From UBA11475 sp045655805 (GTDB lineage: Bacteria; Bacillota; Clostridia; Christensenellales; Borkfalkiaceae), in the NCBI GenBank assembly GCA_045655805.1, contig JAZOPZ010000014.1, forward strand, positions 1 to 26,943: a DNA stretch of 26,943 nucleotides, in the 5' to 3' direction. Below the pieces are notes generated by a model. The model saw only the letters and a list, made by a program, of their open reading frames with translations, was not told where the DNA came from and searched no databases. How positions within the stretch are numbered: position 1 is the first letter of the stretch; every line of letters begins with the position of its first letter. Shown here piece by piece: positions 23,043 to 26,943 of this stretch. The position numbers were made by a program, and so were the translations under genes.

Positions 23043-23732
23043 ATGATTGTAATTTTTATAAGAACGAGCATTATTTTTATAACCTTGATGGTAGTTATGC
23101 GACTTATGGGCAAACGACAAATAGGTGAGATGCAGGCGTTTGAACTTGTTATGACGCTTATTATTGCCGAAATTGCGTGCTTGCCTCTTGCTGACGTTTC
23201 TATACCACTTATTTACGGCGTGGTGGCGATACTTGCGTTGTTTGTTATTCATCAAATAACTTCTTTACTAGAAAAAGCAGGGGTATTAAAACGGGTTATT
23301 AACGGCAAGCCTAGCATCGTTATTGATAAAAACGTGATAAATTTTGAAGAACTTAACCGTAACAATATGGACGTTGAAGAACTTTTAGAACTTTTGCGTA
23401 GCAACGGTACTTTTTGCTTTGAACAAGTTGATTACGCCATTTTTGAATCCAGTGGAAAATTGTCCGTTTTAACTAACGAGAACGTTGACAAGCCTTCGCT
23501 TACCTTTACGGTGATTGCAAACGGAAAAACCGTCGATAAAAACTTGACGATTTTGAAGCAATCTAAAGAGTGGCTTTTTAGAGTTTTAAAATTACATCAC
23601 ATCACTTTAGAAGAAGTTGAAGTTATGACTTTAAGTGAAGTCGGTTCAATTTTTTTACAAAAAAAGGATGGTACGGTTTTAAAGTTGAACGTATCGATGA
23701 ATTTAAGCCAATCTAACAAGGAGACGGTATGA
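23043..23732 (+). CDS. DUF421 membrane protein (YetF/YdfS/YrbG-like)
   Basis: 229 residues. Three N-terminal helices (IFIRTSIIFITLMVVMRLMGKRQIGEMQAFELVMTLIIAEIA... and LIYGVVAILALFVIHQITSLL) carry the RLMGKRQIG and FELVMTLIIAE motifs of DUF421. Two tandem soluble domains follow: NGKPSIVIDKNVINFEELNRNNMDVEELLELLRSNG and QVDYAIFESSGKLSVL. In spore formers relatives affect spore resistance and germination, but the molecular function is unknown. No ribosome site precedes the ATG; a TAATAT box ends 6 bases upstream. The 3' end overlaps the DUF4363 gene by 4 bp. Confidence 0.9.
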   Translation: MIVIFIRTSIIFITLMVVMRLMGKRQIGEMQAFELVMTLIIAEIACLPLADVSIPLIYGVVAILALFVIHQITSLLEKAGVLKRVINGKPSIVIDKNVINFEELNRNNMDVEELLELLRSNGTFCFEQVDYAIFESSGKLSVLTNENVDKPSLTFTVIANGKTVDKNLTILKQSKEWLFRVLKLHHITLEEVEVMTLSEVGSIFLQKKDGTVLKLNVSMNLSQSNKETV

Positions 23733-24106
23733 AAAAATCCATAATAAGCATTATCGTGGCGTTAATTATAATGGTGGGCGGGACTTGGTACGAACAAAAA
23801 TTTGTGCTGAAAACTTTTGATGAGTTAAGAGTAGAAATTGGCGAGTGCCTTACAAAAGCAAATAATGAAGTTTTGACTAAAAAGGAAGTTGAAGACTTTC
23901 AAAAAAAATGGGAAGATAAAAAAAAATATTTGCATATTTTTATTCCTCACACCGACATTAGAGAAATTGGGCTTTGGGTATCGGAGGCTATTGCCTTTAC
24001 AGAATATGAAAACTTTGAAGAAAGCGCAGATAAACTTAAAGTTATTTACGACCTACTTATAAGTACGCCACAAAACTATCGATTTAAAATTGAAAACGTT
24101 TTGTAA
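23729..24106 (+). CDS. DUF4363 family protein
   Basis: 125 residues. An N-terminal membrane anchor (about 4-18, SIISIIVALIIMVGG) is followed by a helical extracytoplasmic domain with the pattern ...WEDKKKYLHIFIPHTDIREI...EAIAFTEYENFEESADKLKVIYDLL typical of DUF4363. It starts within the end of the DUF421 gene (4-bp overlap), after AAGGAGACGG. Pairing of DUF421 with DUF4363 recurs in Clostridia, suggesting that the two proteins work together at the membrane. Confidence 0.88.
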   Translation: MKKSIISIIVALIIMVGGTWYEQKFVLKTFDELRVEIGECLTKANNEVLTKKEVEDFQKKWEDKKKYLHIFIPHTDIREIGLWVSEAIAFTEYENFEESADKLKVIYDLLISTPQNYRFKIENVL

Positions 24107-24134
24107 AAAGCATTGACTTTGTAAAGTAAAATTT

Positions 24135-24179
24135 TGGCAGGGGTGGCAGGATTTGAACCTGCGAATAACGGAGTCAGAA
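24135..24179 (-). other. att site: 3' fragment of a tRNA-Gln(CUG) gene
   Basis: On the minus strand this is the 3' half of a tRNA: anticodon loop UUCUGAC (anticodon CUG), 3' stem UCCGU, a 5-nt variable loop, T arm GCAGG-UUCAAAU-CCUGC, acceptor strand CACCCCU, discriminator G and an encoded CCA. The 5' half (acceptor, D arm and 5' anticodon stem) is absent: the sequence departs at position 31 (C where A is needed to pair). This is the signature left by tyrosine-recombinase integration into a tRNA gene, so it marks the left end of an inserted element extending rightward. Confidence 0.85.
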
Positions 24180-24192
24180 GGTCTATTTTTAC

Positions 24193-24214
24193 AAAAAACA
24201 AGGCTTTTTAGCCT
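24193..24214 (-). terminator. Terminator of leftward prophage transcription
   Basis: On the minus strand AGGCT-AAAA-AGCCT is followed by TGTTTTTTG. The A-loop hairpin and T tract form an intrinsic terminator just before the tRNA fragment, shielding host DNA from phage transcription. Confidence 0.65.
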
Positions 24215-24298
24215 AAAAACAACCGTTTCTTTGCCTTTTCTCGAAGTTAGTCCCCTATCATCCCCCGTGTTTTTAAAAGCCTTTATTCTCTTTAAAGA

Positions 24299-24527
24299 CC
24301 GTTCTTCTACGAAGACCGGTGACCTTATACAAGGGGAGTTTTATTTAAAAATCTCTTCCTTTTTAGCCCCCGAAGGGGGCTTGACCGAAGATAAATCTTC
24401 GGTAACCACGTATGAGACTTCAAAAAAAACTTGCCGGCGTTCTCGCTTTTGGCAATAGAAAGGGATGTTCGACTTGCGTCGAATTTTAAAAAATTTTTTT
24501 TTAATATAGGGGTCGACTCCCTATATT
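24299..24527. other. Hairpin cluster in the prophage intergenic region
   Basis: Five hairpins lie in 230 bp with no credible gene. They are CCG-TT-CTTC/GAAG-AC-CGG (24299-24319), GCCCCC/GGGGGC (24366-24380), ACCGAAGAT/ATCTTCGGT (24384-24403), TTCGAC/GTCGAA (24468-24483) and AATATAGGG/CCCTATATT with a GTCGAC-containing loop (24503-24527). Filamentous phages carry replication origins and the packaging signal as clustered hairpins in such a region. Assignment of each hairpin is not possible by eye. Confidence 0.6.
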
Positions 24528-24554
24528 ATTTGTAAAATATTTTAGTAAAAAGTA

Positions 24555-24583
24555 TTGACTTTTTACGTAAAATCGTTTATATT
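24555..24583 (+). promoter_or_regulatory. Promoter of the prophage small RNA
   Basis: TTGACT (24555-24560) and TATATT (24578-24583) with a 17-bp spacer on the plus strand, opposite to the phage genes. The only thing downstream before a terminator is the 60-nt structured RNA. Confidence 0.75.
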
Positions 24584-24589
24584 AATTGT

Positions 24590-24650
24590 ACGAGTTACAC
24601 TTATCCTTTTTAAGGTATGGGCGAAAGGCCCGAATGGTAACTCTTTTTTT
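24590..24650 (+). ncRNA. Candidate 60-nt three-way-junction small RNA of the prophage
   Basis: From the predicted start at about 24590: stem P1 GAGUUAC (24592-24598) pairs with GUAACUC (24637-24643) and is followed directly by seven U residues, so P1 is also the terminator stem. Inside, two hairpins stack: CCUU-UUU-AAGG (24605-24615) and GGGC-GAAAG-GCCC (24619-24631). The unit has its own promoter, a closed structure and a terminator, and no open reading frame of note. It is antisense in orientation to the phage genes and ends at the stop codon of the convergent gene. No known RNA family recognised. Confidence 0.65.
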
Positions 24651-25026
24651 ATTTGTCTTTATTTTTATAATTATTTTTATCGTAACGTTGTTTTAGATGC
24701 TCAGGCATATCTAATTCTTTGTTATGTGGTTCAAATAAACGTTCTGGCTTTTTCTCTGGACGTTTTAAATACATAGGTTCTTTATCAGACTTGTCTGGAT
24801 TCGGCTTGAGTTCTTCCCGGTCTTTTTTATATGTATGAGTTCCTTCTCTATAAACAAAACCAGGTTCTTCTTTTTTTGTTTTTTTATTAACAACCTTTTC
24901 TCTATCAATTACTAACGCAGGATGCTTTCCACCTACTTTCATCCGTGTCCAAAAAGGTACTTTTTCTGGAAAAGTACTTTTTTCTTTATTTACAGTGTTT
25001 GTATGCTTTTTATTAAAAATTCCCAT
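24649..25026 (-). CDS. Basic hydrophilic prophage protein, 125 aa
   Basis: Not recognised. It is rich in Lys, Glu and Pro, with no membrane helix. The N-terminal third holds the most ordered-looking sequence (KVPFWTRMKVGGKHPALVIDREKV); the rest looks extended, with many charged Pro-containing stretches. AAGGA lies 5 bases before the ATG. It is the last gene of the leftward prophage set, separated from the preceding gene by a 140-bp gap with strong hairpins. It could be a nucleic-acid-binding or regulatory protein, but no motif supports a specific function. Confidence 0.6.
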   Translation of the reverse strand: MGIFNKKHTNTVNKEKSTFPEKVPFWTRMKVGGKHPALVIDREKVVNKKTKKEEPGFVYREGTHTYKKDREELKPNPDKSDKEPMYLKRPEKKPERLFEPHNKELDMPEHLKQRYDKNNYKNKDK

Positions 25027-25052
25027 TTTTTATCCTTAATTAAAACTATATG

Positions 25053-25179
25053 CCAGCGCCGGGGCTGGGGGGTTACGACTGCGTCGGTTTCTTTACTTTT
25101 TTGGTATATACGGCATAGCCGTATAGTTAAATATCTCATATCAGCCGGGGCAAACGGCAATGCCGTTATTGCCCCGGCT
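25053..25179. other. GC-rich hairpin trio between two prophage genes
   Basis: Three strong hairpins lie in an AT-rich surround: CCAGC/GCTGG (25053-25068), TATACGGC/GCCGTATA with a 3-nt loop (25107-25125), and a long stem of 11 bp with a nested 5-bp stem (25143-25179). The third includes the last codons and the stop of the 144-aa gene. On the minus strand no T tract follows, so simple termination is unlikely. A packaging signal or a complementary-strand replication origin of the single-stranded phage genome is a reasonable guess. Confidence 0.6.
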
Positions 25180-25600
25180 TGATTTGTGATTTCTTTTTGG
25201 TTCTTTTTTCTTTTCTTTTTTTCCAAAACTCAATTCTTAATTGAGTTTTTAATTCTTTTTTCTCTTTTCTTTTTTGCTTTTTATGGTCATTTATCAATGA
25301 CCTTTTAAATTTTTTTAACGCTTTAAGTTTTTGCTTAAAAATTTTTCTAGATTCCTTAAATTCAATTTTGTTTAATTGAATTATTTCTTTTTCGTCTTCA
25401 TTATAATTTTTTCTAATTAAGGCGAAAATCGACGCTGTGAACGACTTTGGTAAATCGTCAATCTTGTCCATCAACTTATCGTAAACTTCCAAATGACGCT
25501 GAATTAAACCTTCAGTTCGTTCACTTGAATTCAACTTTAAAGTTGAATCGCTTATTAAAATATTAAGTCGTTCTAAATAAATTTCATTAATTTCTTGCAT
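25166..25600 (-). CDS. Coiled-coil basic prophage protein, 144 aa
   Basis: Not recognised. Residues 1-60 are mixed-charge helix (INEIYLERLNILISDSTL...). About 70-144 is a long, extremely Lys-rich helical stretch (KIFKQKLKALKKFKRSLIND, KKQKRKEKKELK) ending KPGQ. It starts 2 bp after the Zot-like gene, whose last codons supply the ribosome site (ACGGGGT), so the two are translationally coupled. That suggests a partner of the Zot-like ATPase in virion assembly, possibly binding ssDNA. The stop codon lies in the loop side of a strong hairpin. Confidence 0.65.
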   Translation of the reverse strand: MQEINEIYLERLNILISDSTLKLNSSERTEGLIQRHLEVYDKLMDKIDDLPKSFTASIFALIRKNYNEDEKEIIQLNKIEFKESRKIFKQKLKALKKFKRSLINDHKKQKRKEKKELKTQLRIEFWKKRKEKRTKKKSQIKPGQ

Positions 25601-25602
25601 TT

Positions 25603-26394
25603 TTACCCCGTTCTTTCTAATTCAGGAACGTCGTCCTTGAATTTTTCAAAATGTGCAAAATAACCAGTCCAAGTTGGTACTATTTTTTCTGCAACTGCGA
25701 TATCTAAATCGCGATTTAAATTTCCACGATAAAATTCTGGTTCAAACCCGTAACTATCATATAAGTCAAAAACGTTATAATCGGCTCTGATTATTTCTTC
25801 TTTATATAACGAACGATTCGTTTTACCCGTAGTTATATATTCTTCAAATTCTGCATTGCTTGAAATTCTTCTGACCTTCCACGTTACAGACTTAACATAA
25901 CCGTGTTTTTCTTCTATTTTTAACGACCTAATTTCTATAAATTGTGCAATATCACGAATATTTTTATTTATACGCATAGGTCTTTGAGTTGCCATCGTAA
26001 TATCTAACCTTAAATGACGATGCTGTTCAAACCAAAGACTTTGCCACGTCGGCAAATCTTTTTTACTATCAAAATACTTTTGTGCTTCATCGATAAATAT
26101 TGCTTCATACGGAAAATTATAATGTGTTTGAACTTCTTTATTTGCAAAACCTAATCTAAAAGGATTTATATAACGATTAAAACGTTCTCTGTACCACGGT
26201 TTTTTTAACTTTACAGTAAAATTTGCACTGACGCAGTGTTTAGGTATTGCAAGGTTAAAACCGTTTTTATTCTTATCTTCTATTGCGCGTCTCATTAAAC
26301 GATTCCTTTCACTATTGAAAGCAAATTCGCGCGCTAAATGCGCTAAAAGACAAGATTTTCCATCCCCTGGGTTACCATAAATTATAATTATCAT
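25603..26394 (-). CDS. Zot/pI-type inovirus morphogenesis ATPase
   Basis: 263 residues with the zonular-occludens-toxin (Zot)/filamentous phage gpI fold. It has Walker A GNPGDGKS (7-14), Walker B AIFIDEAQ (98-105) with Asp102/Glu103, and the ATQRP sensor segment (135-139) preceding RINKNIRDIAQF. In filamentous phages pI is an inner-membrane ATPase driving virion extrusion. Typical pI is about 350 residues with a membrane helix and periplasmic tail. Here no C-terminal helix is visible, so only the cytosolic ATPase part is present; the anchor may be another small protein of the operon. It is preceded at 6 bp by a 23-aa micro-ORF. No strong ribosome site of its own, so coupling to that ORF is likely. 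Confidence 0.85.
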   Translation of the reverse strand: MIIIIYGNPGDGKSCLLAHLAREFAFNSERNRLMRRAIEDKNKNGFNLAIPKHCVSANFTVKLKKPWYRERFNRYINPFRLGFANKEVQTHYNFPYEAIFIDEAQKYFDSKKDLPTWQSLWFEQHRHLRLDITMATQRPMRINKNIRDIAQFIEIRSLKIEEKHGYVKSVTWKVRRISSNAEFEEYITTGKTNRSLYKEEIIRADYNVFDLYDSYGFEPEFYRGNLNRDLDIAVAEKIVPTWTGYFAHFEKFKDDVPELERTG

Positions 26395-26397
26395 TTT

Positions 26398-26469
26398 TTA
26401 GCCAAATAAAAAAGCCGATACTACGCCCCTAACGAAATATCGAACTACCTTTTTAATTAATTTATACAT
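26398..26469 (-). CDS. 23-aa cationic membrane micro-protein of the prophage
   Basis: An ATG at 26469 after AAGGTGGGG opens a 23-codon frame: a basic start (MYKLIKKVVRY) and a hydrophobic end (FVRGVVSAFLFG). Its TAA is followed by AAA and the Zot ATG, giving tight coupling. Size and character recall the tiny minor coat proteins (pVII/pIX) of filamentous phages. This is inference from size and place only. Confidence 0.5.
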   Translation of the reverse strand: MYKLIKKVVRYFVRGVVSAFLFG

Positions 26470-26492
26470 AACCCCACCTTATCTTTAAGCAG

Positions 26493-26513
26493 TTGCCGGC
26501 AAAACGCCGGCAA
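26493..26513 (-). terminator. GC-rich hairpin between the membrane-protein and Zot modules
   Basis: TTGCCGGC (26493-26500) and GCCGGCAA (26506-26513) form a perfect 8-bp stem with a 5-nt loop. There is no T tract on the minus strand. It could lower transcription into the Zot genes relative to the coat genes, as the hairpin after gene VIII does in M13-like phages. Confidence 0.5.
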
Positions 26514-26567
26514 TGCCCAAAAGAATGAAAAAATATACAAAACGTCGTAGTTTGACGTATTTGCCTT

Positions 26568-26798
26568 TTAATATACCGATATCAGATACTTTATTACTGC
26601 AGGTACACCGACCAGCAATATAACTGCCCAAACAGCAAACATTATAAAGTAAAAAAGTATAACTGACATAATCGGCATTGTACTTTTTGTTAAACGATTA
26701 GTGACAACGCCTGTAATAAACGATAAAAACATTATCGTCATAACAGATAACGCCAAAATCCACCAATTATCACCGATAAAATCAAAGAACCTAACCAT
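26568..26798 (-). CDS. Small two-helix membrane protein of the prophage, 76 aa
   Basis: 76 residues, nearly all hydrophobic: helix 1 about 12-33 (WWILALSVMTIMFLSFITGVV), a short polar turn (TNRLTKSTM) and helix 2 about 43-73 (IMSVILFYFIMFAVWAVILLVGVPAV). AAGGGGG lies 6 bases before the ATG. It begins 3 bp after the stop of the coat-like gene, indicating coupling. It is a possible minor coat (pVI-like) or assembly protein; this rests on place and topology only. Confidence 0.65.
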   Translation of the reverse strand: MVRFFDFIGDNWWILALSVMTIMFLSFITGVVTNRLTKSTMPIMSVILFYFIMFAVWAVILLVGVPAVIKYLISVY

Positions 26799-26801
26799 AC
26801 G

Positions 26802-26943
26802 CTACCCCCTTATAGCACGGATTATCTTTTTAACCATCCAGATTATAAAAAGTAATCCGATAAACCCTGCGAAAACGTAAAGTACGATTCTAATAATTTT
26901 TGCAACGGTACTGTCACCGGTAAACCAATTCTTAATACCGTTG
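26802..26943 (-). CDS. Partial coat-protein-like single-helix membrane protein
   Basis: The open frame enters from the right edge and stops at 26802 (TAG). The visible 47 residues contain a polar stretch (NGIKNWFTGDSTVAK), one membrane helix (IIRIVLYVFAGFIGLLFIIWMV) and a short basic tail (KKIIRAIRG). This is the layout of filamentous-phage major coat proteins, whose basic C-terminus contacts DNA. The N-terminus, including any signal sequence, is outside the window, so the assignment is tentative. Confidence 0.6.
   Translation of the reverse strand, partial: NGIKNWFTGDSTVAKIIRIVLYVFAGFIGLLFIIWMVKKIIRAIRG

Larger units (their letters stand above)
24180..26943. mobile_element. Inovirus-type (filamentous phage) prophage, left part
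   Basis: Starts at the tRNA-Gln fragment and runs off the right edge. It contains, leftward, a coat-like single-helix protein, a small two-helix membrane protein, a 23-aa micro-protein, a Zot/pI-type ATPase, two basic proteins and a hairpin-rich non-coding region. The Zot-like ATPase next to tiny membrane proteins is the hallmark gene set of inoviruses. Replication protein, integrase and minor tip protein are not in the window. An intact tRNA-Gln on the minus strand should close the element on the right. Confidence 0.8.

Noticed and set aside
24135..24215. A complete tRNA gene at the prophage boundary
   Set aside because: The D arm and the 5' acceptor strand are missing; sequence right of 24180 cannot pair with the acceptor. 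It is only the 3' part.
24153..24458. 101-aa plus-strand open frame across the tRNA fragment and hairpins
   Set aside because: No ribosome site, composition dictated by the hairpin and T/A-rich DNA, and it overlaps the att site and structured non-coding region.
24990..25226. 78-aa minus-strand frame between the two basic prophage genes
   Set aside because: It overlaps the ends of both neighbouring genes in another frame and crosses three strong hairpins. The start has no ribosome site.
1..26943. CRISPR arrays, insertion sequences and rRNA genes
   Set aside because: No regularly spaced direct repeats, no transposase frame with flanking inverted repeats, and no rRNA sequence were seen.

Overview
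The window looks like chromosome of a low-GC Gram-positive bacterium (Bacillota, most likely an uncultured clostridial lineage). Support: strong AGGAGG ribosome sites, TTGACA/TATAAT promoters, an infC-rpmI-rplT operon, a SpoVB-type flippase, a DUF421-DUF4363 pair, and two Firmicutes-style riboswitches. No 16S rRNA or other species-level marker is present, so finer placement is a guess.

Layout. 1-180 holds the promoter of a leftward gene lying just outside the window, plus terminators. 180-3464 (-) is a very large repeat-bearing lipoprotein. 3647-4648 (-) is a CaCA-type cation antiporter behind a yybP-ykoY-like manganese riboswitch with a well-formed terminator/antiterminator. 4995-6062 (+) is an SGNH hydrolase with a MORN-like N-terminus. 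6173-9079 (-) is an information-processing block: YebC, a SpoU/TrmH methylase, L20, L35, and IF3, which appears to start at ATC. 9148-13091 (-) is housekeeping: bifunctional NAD(P)HX repair enzyme, RecX, YigZ/IMPACT and TyrS. 13234-13502 (-) is a tiny two-gene unit including a 27-residue membrane peptide. 13712-16884 (-) is a polar amino-acid ABC transporter operon ending in a DUF218 protein. Its binding protein appears circularly permuted: the usual C-terminal segment is at the N-terminus. 17251-18475 (+) are two unknown membrane proteins. 18544-20016 (-) is an NCS2 purine permease, 20133-20414 (-) a double-LysM protein and 20491-22041 (+) a SpoVB-like flippase. 22110-22844 (-) is a FolT-like ECF S component under a tetrahydrofolate riboswitch. 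23043-24106 (+) is DUF421-DUF4363.

From about 24180 to the right edge the DNA is an integrated filamentous-phage (inovirus-type) element. Its left boundary is a 45-nt 3' fragment of a tRNA-Gln(CUG) gene, which implies an intact tRNA-Gln and the other end of the element beyond the window. Inside, on the minus strand and in order of transcription, are: a coat-protein-like single-membrane-helix protein cut by the window edge, a 76-aa two-helix membrane protein, a 23-aa micro-protein, a Zot/pI-type ATPase, a basic coiled-coil protein and a basic hydrophilic protein. Between the last gene and the tRNA fragment is a roughly 450-bp hairpin-rich non-coding region. It includes a compact, independently promoted three-way-junction RNA with its own terminator. 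No replication initiator or integrase is visible; they would lie to the right.

The most interesting items are the inovirus element with its small RNA, the circularly permuted binding protein, the two riboswitches with readable expression platforms, and the micro-ORFs.
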